From: Streptomyces ruber
GTDB taxonomy: Bacteria; Actinomycetota; Actinomycetes; Streptomycetales; Streptomycetaceae
Assembly (NCBI RefSeq): GCF_014648075.1
Contig: NZ_BMQK01000029.1
Span: 1 to 51,190 of the forward strand
Direction: 5' to 3'
DNA: 51,190 nucleotides
How positions within the stretch are numbered: position 1 is the stretch's first letter; every line of letters begins with the position of its first letter. The notes under the pieces are model-generated. The model saw only the letters and a list, made by a program, of their open reading frames with translations. It was not told where the DNA came from and made no database searches. Shown one piece after another: positions 8,547 through 17,964 of the stretch. The translations under genes were made by a program, and so were the position numbers.

Positions 8547-9338
8547 TCAGGCGGAGTCGGCGTGTTCGGTTTGGGCCTTGGTGTGGGCGAGGCGGTAGGA
8601 CTCGGTGCCGGTCTGGATGATGGCGCCGTTGAAGGTGAGGCGGTCGACGATGGCCGCGCAGAGCCGCGGGTCCGTGAAGGTTTTCGTCCATCCGCCGAAA
8701 GATTCGTTGGAGGCGATGGCGACGCTGTTCTTCTCCTCGCGTTCGGTCAGCACCTGGAACAGCAGTTCGGCGCCGCGCCGGTCCAGTTCCATATAGCCCA
8801 GCTCGTCGATGCATAAGAGATCGACGCGCCCGTAGCGGGCGATGGTCTTGGACAGCTGCTTGTCGTCGGCGGCCTCGACCAGCTCGTTCACCAGCTTGGT
8901 GGCCAGCGTGTAGCGGACGCGGAAGCCCTTCATCGCGGCCTCGGTGCCCAACGCGATCAGCAGATGGGACTTCCCCGTGCCGGAGTCGCCGATGAGGCAG
9001 AGAGGTTCTCCCTTGTTGACCCATTCGCAGGTGGCCAGGGTGTGGACGACGGCCGCGTCGATGTTGGGGTTGGCGTCGAAGTCGAAGGCCCGCAGCGACT
9101 TGTCGCGGGGAAAGGAGGCGGCCTTGATCCGGCGTTCGGAGCGACGGCGGGCCCGGTCGTCGCACTCCGCCATCAGCAGCTCGGCGAGGAAGCCCCTGTA
9201 GGACATCTGGTCCCGGGCGGCACCGTCGGCGAGCTCGGGGAACTGGCCGCGAATGGTCGGCAGCCGCAGCATCCGGCAGGCCTGGAGAATGGCGGTGGTC
9301 GCGGCCTCTTCGGTCAGGCCACGCTTGCGAGGACTCAT
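8547..9338 (-). CDS. istB: IS21-family helper ATPase IstB
   Basis: This 263-aa AAA+ ATPase has Walker A GDSGTGKS at residues 117-124, Walker B VDLLCIDELGYM, and an IASNESFGGWTKTF sensor region typical of IstB. In IS21 elements it acts with the transposase to select and deform target DNA. The ATG at 9338 overlaps the istA stop (ATGA at 9335-9338), so translation is coupled. A GGAGGGA ribosome-binding site lies just upstream. The length is normal for the family and no disruption is seen. Confidence 0.92.
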   Translation of the reverse strand: MSPRKRGLTEEAATTAILQACRMLRLPTIRGQFPELADGAARDQMSYRGFLAELLMAECDDRARRRSERRIKAASFPRDKSLRAFDFDANPNIDAAVVHTLATCEWVNKGEPLCLIGDSGTGKSHLLIALGTEAAMKGFRVRYTLATKLVNELVEAADDKQLSKTIARYGRVDLLCIDELGYMELDRRGAELLFQVLTEREEKNSVAIASNESFGGWTKTFTDPRLCAAIVDRLTFNGAIIQTGTESYRLAHTKAQTEHADSA

Positions 9339-10978
9339 GGTCCCTCCTTCCGGTCCGCCGCCGGGCGGCGGACGAGCAACTGGTCGTAGGGGGCCACCGA
9401 GGGCAGCGGCCGGGTGTCCGGCGGCAGGTGGGACAGCCGCCAGTCCTCCAGGAAGGTGACGTTCGTGCCCGCGGCCCGCGCCGGATGCCGCGGAGCCGGC
9501 GGTGCTAGGCTGCCGAGCTCGGTGTCGGCCGCCTTGCGGGCCTCCAGCGCGACCGCGTCCGCGGTCAGCGCTCCGACCCGGTGGGCCGCCGCGAGCCCGG
9601 CGACGACGTGCTCGTGCTCCATGTGCCTCGCCAGCAGCAGCACCTCGATCAAGGCCCGCGTGCCCGCGGCGTCTCCGTGCGCCGCACGGGCCGCCTCCCA
9701 CCACCGGTCGTGCACGGGTGTGAACCGGCCCGCGGAGCGTGCCTGCTCCAGCGGCGTGGAGCCGGGAAAGGCGCCGGGCTTGCGCAGCAGGGCCTCCAGG
9801 TAGTGGTCCAGGTCCAGGCGGCTGCCGCCGCGGCCGATCAGGCGCTCGTGCCGGGCCACCTCGGCGCGGCCGTCGTAGACGGCCAGGTCGTTGGCGTGCA
9901 GCAGCACGCGGACCTGGCGGCCGATCAGGCGGACCGGTACCGAGTAGTGGTTGGAGCGGACACTGACCTGGCCATAGCGGTCCACCCGGGGCGTGAACCA
10001 GCGGCCCGTCTCGAACGGCTCCCCAGGCAGCCCCCGCAGCAGCGGCTGTTCCTGGGCGAAGTACTGGCCGACAGTGCCGGTGCGCAGGCCGATCCGCCGT
10101 GCCTCATCGGCCTGGTCCCAGGCGTCCACGAGCGCGTTCAGCTCGGCCAGCGAGGCGACCTGCGGCACCGGCACGAAGTGATTGCGGCGGAAGTACCCGA
10201 TCTGGCCCTCCACCCCACCCTTCTCGTGAGCGCCCTCGATACCCGGCAGGCAGTAGAGCGGATCGATGCCCCAGTGCGAGCGGAAGGCCGTCCAGCGCTC
10301 GTTCTCCGCCCGCGCCCGGGTCAGCCCCAGCACCCGCTGGACCGCGGCCTTGAGATTGTCGTAGCGGATGGTGCCGCGGGGCAGACCGCCCAGCACCCGG
10401 AAGGCGTGCACGTGTCCCTCGAAGAACGCCTCCTGACCGCAGGAGGCGAACACCCGGTGCACCGCCTTGCCCGAGTACGACAGCCGCAGCGAGAACAGGA
10501 AGGCCCTCGTCGGCTCCCCGGCCAGCACGATGTGCACGTCCCCGAAGTCAACCTCCGCCTCCGCCCCCGGCGCGTGCGACTGCGGCACGAACACCGCCGC
10601 CGGCCCCAGCCCCGCCTCCCGCCGGACCTCCTGGCGCCGACGGGCGACGTAGGCCCGCACCATGCCGTAGGAGACATCGCGCGCTCCGTATTCCTCCAGC
10701 AGCCGGTCGAAGATCCGCTTGGCGGTGTGCCGCTGCTTGGGCGGCGCATCCAAATCCGCCCGCAGCATCCCATCGACCAGCGGCATGTACGGGTCCAGCC
10801 GCGTCTCCCGACGCCGCTGCGGCTTCCGCGGCTCCGGCCACTGGGCATCCAGCGCCTTGCGCACCGTCCGCCACGTCACCCCGTGCTTGCGCTCCAGCGC
10901 ACGCCCCGACATGCCATGAAGGCGGTGGTCCTGGCGGATCGCCGCGTACAGGACGGTCTTCGACTGCGAGTTGCCCAT
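9335..10978 (-). CDS. istA: IS21-family transposase IstA
   Basis: This 547-aa DDE transposase starts at ATG 10978 (MGNSQSKTVLYAAIRQD). It has an N-terminal helix-turn-helix (SGRALERKHGVTWRTVRKAL), then catalytic residues Asp144 (EVDFGD), Asp207 (IRYDNLK) and Glu257 (KGGVEGQ), and a C-terminal domain with the DRYGQVSVRSNHYSVP beta-barrel block. All are as expected for IstA. No stop or frameshift interrupts it, so the element may be active. It is translationally coupled to istB. Confidence 0.93.
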   Translation of the reverse strand: MGNSQSKTVLYAAIRQDHRLHGMSGRALERKHGVTWRTVRKALDAQWPEPRKPQRRRETRLDPYMPLVDGMLRADLDAPPKQRHTAKRIFDRLLEEYGARDVSYGMVRAYVARRRQEVRREAGLGPAAVFVPQSHAPGAEAEVDFGDVHIVLAGEPTRAFLFSLRLSYSGKAVHRVFASCGQEAFFEGHVHAFRVLGGLPRGTIRYDNLKAAVQRVLGLTRARAENERWTAFRSHWGIDPLYCLPGIEGAHEKGGVEGQIGYFRRNHFVPVPQVASLAELNALVDAWDQADEARRIGLRTGTVGQYFAQEQPLLRGLPGEPFETGRWFTPRVDRYGQVSVRSNHYSVPVRLIGRQVRVLLHANDLAVYDGRAEVARHERLIGRGGSRLDLDHYLEALLRKPGAFPGSTPLEQARSAGRFTPVHDRWWEAARAAHGDAAGTRALIEVLLLARHMEHEHVVAGLAAAHRVGALTADAVALEARKAADTELGSLAPPAPRHPARAAGTNVTFLEDWRLSHLPPDTRPLPSVAPYDQLLVRRPAADRKEGP

Positions 10979-11072
10979 ACGGCCCCCAGCGGGAGAAGCA
11001 CAACGAGCCTCCCACCGCAAGCCCCCGAGTGCCGTCAAAAGAAAGCGACATCCACAAAGCCGGTCAGCAGAT

Positions 11073-11121
11073 GCCTCCCGCAGTCATCGACAAACGCCTT
11101 CCGAAGATGTCCGCATAGCCA
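11073..11121 (-). repeat. Right terminal inverted repeat of the IS21-family element
   Basis: Read on the minus strand from 11121 it begins TGGCTATG and keeps GGCGTTT, TCGA, ACTG and GGGAGGC in register with the left end. It lies about 95 bp upstream of istA. Outside it, a short 5' gene fragment on the minus strand is cut off. Confidence 0.65.
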
Positions 11122-11236
11122 CGCCACCCACGGCGAGGTCGCCGGGTGCGGGCTGTGTGGTGGACACGGGCCACACCGACAGCTCGGTGCCGGCGGCATG
11201 GGTGGCGGGTACGTCGACGGTGGTCATGCCGTGCAT
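11122..11236 (-). pseudogene. 5' fragment of an unidentified gene cut by the IS element
   Basis: From an ATG at 11236 or 11227 about 35 codons run into the IS end (MTTVDVPATHAAGTELSVWP and onward). The ELSVWP stretch faintly recalls the N-termini of some streptomycete site-specific DNA methyltransferases, but no methylase motif remains. It is reported only as a truncated start of a gene. Confidence 0.3.
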
Positions 11237-11292
11237 CCTTTTCCCAGCCGGCCCGCAGGGCGGGGGCGGGCGCCGGTACGGCGATCGCGGTG

Positions 11293-12509
11293 CCAGGCCC
11301 ACGTCGGGCAGGGCGGCGCTCAGCAGCAGGGTGAGCAGGGCGGGGCCGAGCACGCCGACCAGCCAGCCGGCGACGATCCGTGCACGGCCGAGCCGTGCGC
11401 CCCGGGCGGCCGGGAGACCGCGTCCGCTGCCCATCGCGTCGTGGGTGATGAGACGGACGTCCAGGTCGGGACCGGAGCCGTGGGCGACGGTGGCGCCCAC
11501 GCCGGGCCCGGAGACGTACTGCCAGCCCTTGCGGCGGGACACGCCGAGCACGATCTGGGTGGCGTTCACCCCGCGGGCGAATTCCAGCAGCGAGGTGGGA
11601 ATGTCCTCGCCGACCACATGGTGGAAGGTGCCGCCCAGGTCCTCGACCAGGGTCCGCTGGAGGGCCAGCTCCCTGATCGAGGCCGAGGTCAGTCCGTCGC
11701 TGCGGGCCATGCAGAGCGCCAGCACCTCCCCGCCGGCCCCCTTCTCCGCCAGGCGGGCCGCCCGCCGGATCAGCGTGCGTCCCTCCGGTCCGCCGGTCAG
11801 GCCGACCACGATCCGCTCGCGTGAGCCCCGGATCCTCGACACGTGGTGCCGGCTGCGGTACTCGGTCGGATACTCGTCGCCGCGGTCGGCCCCCCACAGC
11901 AGCGCCAGCTCGCGCAGCGCGGTGAGGTTCCCGAGCGGAAGTGGTGGGACGAGGCGGCGTCCGTCTTGTCGGGCTTGTAGACGTTGCCGTGCGCCGTACG
12001 GCGGCGCAGCGCCTGCGGTGACATGTCGGCCAGTTCGATCCGGTCCGCCCTCCGCACGACCTCGTCCGGCTCGGTCTCCCGCTGGCGCACCCCGGTGATC
12101 GACTCCACGACGTCGCCCAGGGACTCCAGGTGCTGGATGTTCACGGTCGAGATGACGTCGATGCCGGCGGCCAGCAGTTCCTCCGCGTCCTGCCACCGCT
12201 TGCTGGTGCGGGAGCCGGGGACGTTGGTGTGGGCCAGTTCATCGACGAGGACCACCTTGGGACGACGGGTCAGCACCGCGTCCAGGTCCGTCTCCCGGAA
12301 CGTGGTTCCCCGGTACTCCAGCCGCCTGAGCCTACCTGCTCCAGGCCGCGCAGCATCACCTCGGTGCGGGGCCGCTCATGGTGTTCCACGAAGCCGACCA
12401 CGCAGTCGGTGCCGCGTTCCACCCGGCGGTGCGCCTCGGACAGCATGGCGTGGGTCTTGCCGACGCCCGGTGCCGCTCCGAGGTAGATCCGCGACGTGCC
12501 GCGTGCCAT
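11293..12509 (-). pseudogene. kdpD: Sensor kinase KdpD, N-terminal part only, with two frameshifts
   Basis: This is the remnant of the potassium/turgor sensor kinase that normally controls kdpFABC. The KdpD domain starts at ATG 12509 with the Walker A-like GAAPGVGKT. A shift near 12330 changes frame before LEYRGTTF, and VVLVDELAHTNVPGS and STVNIQHLESLGDVVESITG follow. A second shift near 11935 leads to the universal-stress-like region (RERIVVGLTGGPEGRTLIRRA, LGGTFHHVVGEDI). The reading ends near 11293 (LPDVGLA), at the first membrane segment. The rest of the membrane part, the GAF domain and the whole histidine kinase core are gone, about 450 of roughly 850 residues. It cannot signal. Confidence 0.88.
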
Positions 12510-12573
12510 CGTCTCGTCCCTGTTCCCTTGGTGGTCCGCAGGCCGTGCCGGCAGCCCTTGCCGGGAGCGCCGT

Positions 12574-13214
12574 TCAGCCCTCGAAGCGGTAGCCCATGCC
12601 CATGCCCGGCTCGGTGACGGAATAGCGGGGTGGGGAAGGGTCGGCCTCGAGTTTGCGGCGCGGCTGGGTCATGTCCACCCGCAGGTGGTTGGTCCTGCTC
12701 TCCGCTCCCTCGCCCCAGACCTCGTGCAGGAGGTGTTTCTGGGTGCTGAGGCGGCCGGGATGGGTGACCAGGATTTCCAGCAGGTGCCATTCCGCCGGGG
12801 GCAGCCGGACGTCGCCGCCGACCCGGCGGACCTTCTTCGCCGTCAGGTCGACGGTGAAGTCGCCCGTTTCGGCCGGCGTCGTTCCGGGTGCGGTCGGTGC
12901 CGTCCTGCCGCGGCGGACAGCGGCGCGCAGGCGGGGGAGGAGTTCGTTCATGCTGAAGGGCTCGGTGACGTGGTCGTCGGCGCCTGCGTCGAGCGCGGCG
13001 GTCTTCTCGCCGGAGGCGCGGCGGGCGGACAGCACCACGTCCGTGTCCGGCAGGCCGAGGCCGAGGATCATCACGTCCGGCGGGTGTGCGGCCACCAGGC
13101 GCAGGGCCGTGGCGCCGTCCGGTGCCGTGTCGACGTCGTAGTGGCGGGCCCGCAGGTTGACGACGAGCGCGCGGACGAGCTGGGGGCGTCCTCCACGACC
13201 AGCACCCGGGGCAC
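12574..13214 (-). pseudogene. kdpE: Response regulator KdpE, frameshifted and lacking its phospho-acceptor
   Basis: The gene starts at GTG 13214 with RVLVVED. A one-base shift near 13180 (VEDAP then the wrong frame) precedes the rest of the receiver. In the following frame the phospho-acceptor block reads VMILGLGLPD, with Gly where KdpE has Asp. About a dozen residues are missing between LGLPDTD and VVLSAR. The OmpR-type winged-helix C-terminus (FTVDLTAKKVRRVG, EWHLLEILVTHPGRL, EPGMGMGYRFEG) is nearly complete but has a GM duplication. A 173-aa internal product could be made from a GTG at 13095, but not a phosphorylatable regulator. Confidence 0.87.
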
Positions 13215-13342
13215 CGGTGTGTGCCTTTCGGTGTCGTGTGCCGGGGCGGAGCGGTTGGGTGGTGGGCGGTCGTGGCGGTGGGAGCCGGCGGAACCGGGGC
13301 GTGTTCCGGGCAGCCGGCTCCCGTGCCGTTGGGGTAAGCGCA

Positions 13343-14011
13343 TCAGCTCTCGGCCGTGAGTTCCTTGAGCGCGATGTTGAGTTCGAGCACGTTGACCCGG
13401 GGTTCGCCGATGAAGCCGAGCGTGCGGTTCTGGGTGTGCTGGTCGACGAGCTGTCGGACCTGGTCGACGGTCAGGGAGTTCCTCTCGGCGACCCGGTGGA
13501 CCTGGAGGTCCGCGTACTCGGGCGAGATGTGCGGGTCCAGGCCGGAGCCGGAGGAGGTGACCGCGTCGGCGGGCACCTCGGAGGGCTTGACGGTGTAGCC
13601 GGGCACCGAGTTGTCCTCGATGACGGCGGCCCGGGCGTCCTTCACCCACTGGACGAGCTCCTCGTTGTCGGCGGAGCGGTTGGTGGCCCCGGACAGGATG
13701 AGGTCGTACTGGGTGTTGACGCTGTTGGTGCCGAGGCCGTTCTGCGGGCGGCCCTGGAACCATTTCAAGTCCGGCTCCGGGGTCTCCTGGCCCTCCCCCA
13801 GCGGCAGGTTGTACGACTGTCCGATCAGCGATGAGCCGACGACCTCGCCGTCCGCCTCGATCTCGGAGCCGTTCGCCTTGCCGGGGAACAGCCCCTGGGC
13901 GATGCCGGTGACGGCCAGCGGGTAGAGGACGCCGGTGACCAGGGTCAGGACGAGGAGGGCGCGCAGGGCCGCGCCGAGCAGCCGAGCGGTGTTCGTCAGG
14001 GAGGTGTTCAT
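13343..14011 (-). CDS. kdpC: Potassium-transporting ATPase C chain
   Basis: This 222-aa protein has one N-terminal membrane helix (LLGAALRALLVLTLVTGVLYPLAVTGIAQ) followed by the extracytoplasmic domain. Conserved blocks include GSSLIGQ, FQGRP, SGLDPHISPEYA and NVLELNIAL. KdpC stabilises the KdpA-KdpB complex and raises affinity for ATP. The ATG at 14011 lies 5 bases past the kdpB stop at 14017, consistent with one polycistron. The length is typical and there is no lesion, unlike the two genes downstream. Confidence 0.95.
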   Translation of the reverse strand: MNTSLTNTARLLGAALRALLVLTLVTGVLYPLAVTGIAQGLFPGKANGSEIEADGEVVGSSLIGQSYNLPLGEGQETPEPDLKWFQGRPQNGLGTNSVNTQYDLILSGATNRSADNEELVQWVKDARAAVIEDNSVPGYTVKPSEVPADAVTSSGSGLDPHISPEYADLQVHRVAERNSLTVDQVRQLVDQHTQNRTLGFIGEPRVNVLELNIALKELTAES

Positions 14012-14016
14012 GTCCT

Positions 14017-16200
14017 TCAGCCGATCCCCGGGATGAGCGAGATGAGCAGGTCGATGAGTTTGATGCCGAGGAACGGGGCGATCAGCCCGCCCAGGCCGTA
14101 GACGGTGAGGTTGCGGCGGAGCATCTTGTCCGCGCTCACGGGCCGGTACTGGACGCCCTTCAGGGCGAGCGGGACGAGCGCGATGATGATCAGCGCGTTG
14201 AAGATCACTGCGGACAGGATCGCGGAGTCGGGCGAGGACAACTGCATGACGTTGAGCTTGTCCAGGCCGGGGTAGACCGCCGCGAACAGTGCCGGGATGA
14301 TGGCGAAGTACTTGGCGACGTCGTTGGCGATGGAGAACGTGGTCAGCGCGCCGCGGGTGATGAGGAGCTGTTTGCCGATCTCGACGATCTCGATGAGCTT
14401 GGTCGGGTTGGAGTCGAGGTCGACCATGTTGCCGGCCTCCTTGGCGGCCGACGTGCCCGTGTTCATCGCCACGCCGACGTCCGCCTGGGCGAGTGCCGGG
14501 GCGTCGTTGGTGCCGTCGCCGGTCATCGCGACCAGCTTGCCGCCCGCCTGCTCCCGCTTGATGAGGGCCATCTTGTCCTCGGGAGTCGCCTCGGCGAGGA
14601 AGTCGTCGACGCCCGCCTCGTCGGCGATCGCCTTCGCGGTCAGTGGGTTGTCGCCGGTGATCATGACGGTCCTGATGCCCATGCGGCGCAGTTCCGTGAA
14701 CCGCTCCCGCATGCCTTCCTTGACGACGTCCTTGAGGTGGATGACGCCCAGGACACGGGCTCCGCGCTCGTCCTCGACCGCCACCAGCAGCGGAGTGCCG
14801 CCCGCCTTCGAGATGCGGCCGACTGCCGCGTCCGTGTCCTCGGCGATCGCGCCGCCCCGCTCCTCGACCCAGGCGATGACCGAGCCCGCCGCGCCCTTGC
14901 GGATGCTGCGGCCGTCGACGTCGACGCCCGACATCCGGGTCTGCGCGGTGAACTGGACCCACTCGGCGCCCACGAGTTCGCTCGGTCGAGAGACGCGAAG
15001 CGCTTCCTTGGAAGGGTGGTGGTGGGAGACGGGCGGGCGCTCGCGCAGCCCGTACTTCTCCTTGGCCAGGACGACGACGGAGCGGCCCTCGGGCGTCTCG
15101 TCGGCCAGCGAGGAGAGCTGGGCGGCGTCGGCGAGCTCGTCCTCGGTGGTGCCGCGCACCGGTACGAATTCCGCGGCCTGCCGGTTGCCGAGGGTGATGG
15201 TGCCGGTCTTGTCCAGCAGCAGCGTGGAGACGTCGCCGGCGGCCTCGACCGCGCGGCCGGACATGGCCAGCACGTTGCGCTGCACCAGGCGGTCCATGCC
15301 TGCGATGCCGATCGCGGAGAGCAGGGCGCCGATGGTGGTGGGGATGAGGCAGACCAGCAGTGCCACCAGGACGACCATGGTCAGGTGGGTGCCCGCGTAG
15401 TCGGCGAACGCCGGCAGTGTGGCGCAGGCGAGCAGGAAGACGATGGTCAGCGAGGCGAGCAGGATGTTCAGCGCGATCTCGTTGGGCGTCTTCTGCCGGG
15501 CCGCGCCCTCGACCAGGTTGATCATGCGGTCGATGAAGGTCTCGCCGGGCTTCGTCGTGATCTTGATGACGATGCGGTCGGAGAGGACCTTGGTACCGCC
15601 GGTGACCGCGCTGCGGTCGCCGCCGGACTCCCGGATGACCGGGGCCGACTCCCCCGTGATCGCCGACTCGTCGACGGACGCGACACCCTCGACGACGTCA
15701 CCGTCGCCGGGAATGATGTCGCCGGCCTCGCAGACCACCAGGTCACCGATGGTGAGCTCGGTGCCGGGCACCTGCTCCTCGCGCTCGCCCACCAGACGGC
15801 GGGCGACGGTGTCGGTCTTGGCCCTGCGCAGGGTGTCGGCCTGCGCCTTGCCGCGGCCCTCGGCGACCGCCTCCGCCAGATTGGCGAAGATCACCGTCAG
15901 CCAGAGCCAGGCGCTGATCGTCCACCCGAACCAGTCACCGGGGTCGGTGAAGGAGAACGCCGTGGTCAGGACGGAACCGATCAGGACCACGAACATGACG
16001 GGCGACTTCACCATCACCCGCGGGTCGAGCTTGCGGAAGGCGTCGGGCAGCGACGTGACCAGTTGCTTCGCGTCGAAGAGACCCGCACCGACACGGCCCT
16101 CGGCGGGCTTGTGCCCGGTGGGTGCGTCGCTGTGCGGCGCCCGGGTCGGGGTGGCTGTGGACATCGGGTCCTCGTGCGTGTGCGTGTCGGTGGTGGTCAT
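14017..16200 (-). CDS. kdpB: Potassium-transporting P-type ATPase B chain
   Basis: This 727-aa P-type ATPase is the ATP-driven pump subunit of Kdp. It shows the actuator TGES at 182-185, the phosphorylated Asp330 in DKTGTIT, MITGDN and GDGTNDAP hinge motifs, and membrane helices in the usual arrangement. The ATG at 16200 overlaps the kdpA stop (ATGA). An unusual stretch of about 19 residues with a HHH run lies after YGLRER (residues 389-407, bases about 14980-15036), where I recall homologues passing straight to a short ELxxAEWVQFTAQTRMSG. This is an apparent in-frame insertion in the nucleotide-binding domain. Confidence 0.95.
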   Translation of the reverse strand: MTTTDTHTHEDPMSTATPTRAPHSDAPTGHKPAEGRVGAGLFDAKQLVTSLPDAFRKLDPRVMVKSPVMFVVLIGSVLTTAFSFTDPGDWFGWTISAWLWLTVIFANLAEAVAEGRGKAQADTLRRAKTDTVARRLVGEREEQVPGTELTIGDLVVCEAGDIIPGDGDVVEGVASVDESAITGESAPVIRESGGDRSAVTGGTKVLSDRIVIKITTKPGETFIDRMINLVEGAARQKTPNEIALNILLASLTIVFLLACATLPAFADYAGTHLTMVVLVALLVCLIPTTIGALLSAIGIAGMDRLVQRNVLAMSGRAVEAAGDVSTLLLDKTGTITLGNRQAAEFVPVRGTTEDELADAAQLSSLADETPEGRSVVVLAKEKYGLRERPPVSHHHPSKEALRVSRPSELVGAEWVQFTAQTRMSGVDVDGRSIRKGAAGSVIAWVEERGGAIAEDTDAAVGRISKAGGTPLLVAVEDERGARVLGVIHLKDVVKEGMRERFTELRRMGIRTVMITGDNPLTAKAIADEAGVDDFLAEATPEDKMALIKREQAGGKLVAMTGDGTNDAPALAQADVGVAMNTGTSAAKEAGNMVDLDSNPTKLIEIVEIGKQLLITRGALTTFSIANDVAKYFAIIPALFAAVYPGLDKLNVMQLSSPDSAILSAVIFNALIIIALVPLALKGVQYRPVSADKMLRRNLTVYGLGGLIAPFLGIKLIDLLISLIPGIG

Positions 16201-17867
16201 GCCGCCAGCCCCTCGGCGAGCGGCCCCAACGCCAGGGCCGGGAAGTAGGTGAGGCCGGTGACAATCAGCACGTTGCCGACCAGCAGGCCGCTGAACAGCG
16301 GTTTCTCGGTGCGCAGGGTGCCCGCGGTGACCGGCACGGGTTTCTGCTGCGCGAGCGAGCCGGCGAGCGCCAGGACGAACACCATCGGCAGGAACCGGCC
16401 CAGCAGCATCGCGATGCCGAGCGTGGTGTTGAACCACTGGGTGTCGGCGTCGAGTCCGGCGAAGGCCGAGCCGTTGTTGTTGGCGGCGGAGGTGTAGGCG
16501 TACAGGATCTCGGAGAAGCCGTGCGCCCCGCTGTTGGTCATCGAGTCGCCCGGGGTGGGCAGGGCCAGCGCCGCGGCGGTGAAGGTCAGGACCAGCGCGG
16601 GGGTGATCAGGAGGTAGCAGGCGGCGAACTTGATCTCGCGGGTGCCGATCTTCCTGCCCAGGTACTCGGGGGTGCGGCCGACCATCAGGCCGGCGACGAA
16701 CACCGCGATGACCGCCATGACCAGCATGCCGTAGAGGCCGGAGCCCACACCGCCGGGCGCGATCTCGCCCAGCATCATGCCGAGCATGGTGACGCCGCCG
16801 CCGAGGCCGGTGAAGGAGGAGTGCAAGGAGTCCACCGCGCCCGTGGAGGTCAGGGTGGTCGCCACCGCGAAGATCGACGAGGCGCCGATGCCGAAGCGGA
16901 CCTCCTTGCCCTCCGTCGCCCCGCCCGCGAGCTCCAGTGCCGGGCCGTGGTGGGCGAACTCGGTCCACATCATCAGGGCGGTGAAGCCGAGCCAGACGGT
17001 GGCCATGGCCGCCAGGACGGCGTAGCCCTGCTTCACCGAGCCGACCATGACACCGAAGGTCCGGGTCAGCGAGAACGGGATCAGCAGGATCAGGAAGATC
17101 TCGAAGAGGTTCGTGAACGGGGTCGGGTTCTCGAAGGGGTGGGCGGAGTTGGCGTTGAAGTAGCCGCCGCCGTTGGTGCCCAGTTCCTTGATGGCCTCCT
17201 GCGAGGCGACCGCACCGCCGTTCCACTGCTGACTGCCACCCATGAACTGGCCGGCCTCGTGGATGCCGGAGAAGTTCTGGATCACCCCGCGGGCGGCCAG
17301 CACGACCGCGGCGACGAACGCCAGCGGCACCAGGACGCGGGTGACCCCGCGCACCAGATCGGTCCAGAAGTTGCCCAGCTCACCGGTACGCGACCGGGAT
17401 CGGGCGAAGCCACGCACCAGCGCCACCGCGACGGCCATGCCGACCGCGGCCGACACGAAGTTCTGCACGGCCAGCCCGGCGGTCTGCACGACGTGACCCA
17501 TGGCCTGCTCGCCGTAGTACGACTGCCAGTTGGTGTTCGTCACGAAGGACACGGCGGTGTTGAACGCCTGGTCCGGGTCGATGGAGGCGAAGCCCAGCGA
17601 GCCGGGCAGCACTCCCTGCAGCCGCTGGAGTGCATACAGGAAGAGGACGCCGATCAGGGAGAAGGCCAGCACGCCGCGCAGATAGGCGGGCCAGCGCATT
17701 TCGGCATCGGGGTTGGCACCGATGCCCTTGTAGATCAACTTCTCCACACGCCAGTGCGTCGTCGAGGAGTAGACCCTGGCCATGTAGTTGCCGAGGGGCA
17801 CGTAGGCGAGCGCCAGCGCGGCGATCAGCGCGAGCAGCTGGAGCACGCCGGCGAGGACGGGGCTCAT
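16197..17867 (-). CDS. kdpA: Potassium-transporting ATPase A chain (K+ channel-like subunit)
   Basis: This 556-aa polytopic membrane protein is the K+-binding subunit. The four selectivity-filter segments are visible as TNTNWQSY, LGTNGGGYF, TLTSTGAVDS and ANNNGSAF. Conserved loops such as RTPEYLGRKI are present. The start ATG at 17867 lies 7 bases after the kdpF stop, and the end overlaps kdpB by 4 bases. The length and motifs are normal, so the transport machinery itself appears functional. Confidence 0.96.
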   Translation of the reverse strand: MSPVLAGVLQLLALIAALALAYVPLGNYMARVYSSTTHWRVEKLIYKGIGANPDAEMRWPAYLRGVLAFSLIGVLFLYALQRLQGVLPGSLGFASIDPDQAFNTAVSFVTNTNWQSYYGEQAMGHVVQTAGLAVQNFVSAAVGMAVAVALVRGFARSRSRTGELGNFWTDLVRGVTRVLVPLAFVAAVVLAARGVIQNFSGIHEAGQFMGGSQQWNGGAVASQEAIKELGTNGGGYFNANSAHPFENPTPFTNLFEIFLILLIPFSLTRTFGVMVGSVKQGYAVLAAMATVWLGFTALMMWTEFAHHGPALELAGGATEGKEVRFGIGASSIFAVATTLTSTGAVDSLHSSFTGLGGGVTMLGMMLGEIAPGGVGSGLYGMLVMAVIAVFVAGLMVGRTPEYLGRKIGTREIKFAACYLLITPALVLTFTAAALALPTPGDSMTNSGAHGFSEILYAYTSAANNNGSAFAGLDADTQWFNTTLGIAMLLGRFLPMVFVLALAGSLAQQKPVPVTAGTLRTEKPLFSGLLVGNVLIVTGLTYFPALALGPLAEGLAA

Positions 17868-17874
17868 GTGGTGC

Positions 17875-17964
17875 TCAGAACCTCTCCGGGTAGATCAGGG
17901 CCAGGACGAGATAGCCCAGCAGGGCGACGGCCACGACCAGGCCGACGATGTTCTCGGCGGTCAC
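17875..17964 (-). CDS. kdpF: Potassium-transporting ATPase small subunit KdpF
   Basis: A 29-codon gene starts at GTG 17964. It encodes one membrane helix (IVGLVVAVALLGYLVLALIYP) ending in the PERF tail typical of KdpF, which stabilises the KdpABC complex. Its start overlaps the stop of another tiny membrane ORF by 4 bases (GTGA) and it is followed 7 bases later by kdpA. Confidence 0.9.
   Translation of the reverse strand: MTAENIVGLVVAVALLGYLVLALIYPERF

Larger units (their letters stand above)
7683..11121 (-). mobile_element. IS21-family insertion element carrying a HAD hydrolase gene
   Basis: This 3.4-kb element holds istA, istB and a HAD-hydrolase gene, all on the minus strand. The ends are imperfect inverted repeats of about 49 bp (7683-7731 and 11073-11121), 36 of 49 identical by eye. 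Both begin TGGCT and share GGCGTTT and GGGAGGC blocks, with weaker similarity further in. The left end is supported independently: a partial second copy at 2248 starts at exactly the same base beside unrelated DNA. IS21 elements are usually 2.0-2.6 kb, so the HAD gene between istB and the left end is the extra cargo. No target-site duplication is evident. The flanks belong to different genes, so a deletion probably followed insertion. Confidence 0.75.

Noticed and set aside
9581..11824. 747-codon plus-strand frame across the IS element
   Set aside because: It is antisense to istA and kdpD. The product has no recognisable domain; it is a shadow of third-position GC bias.
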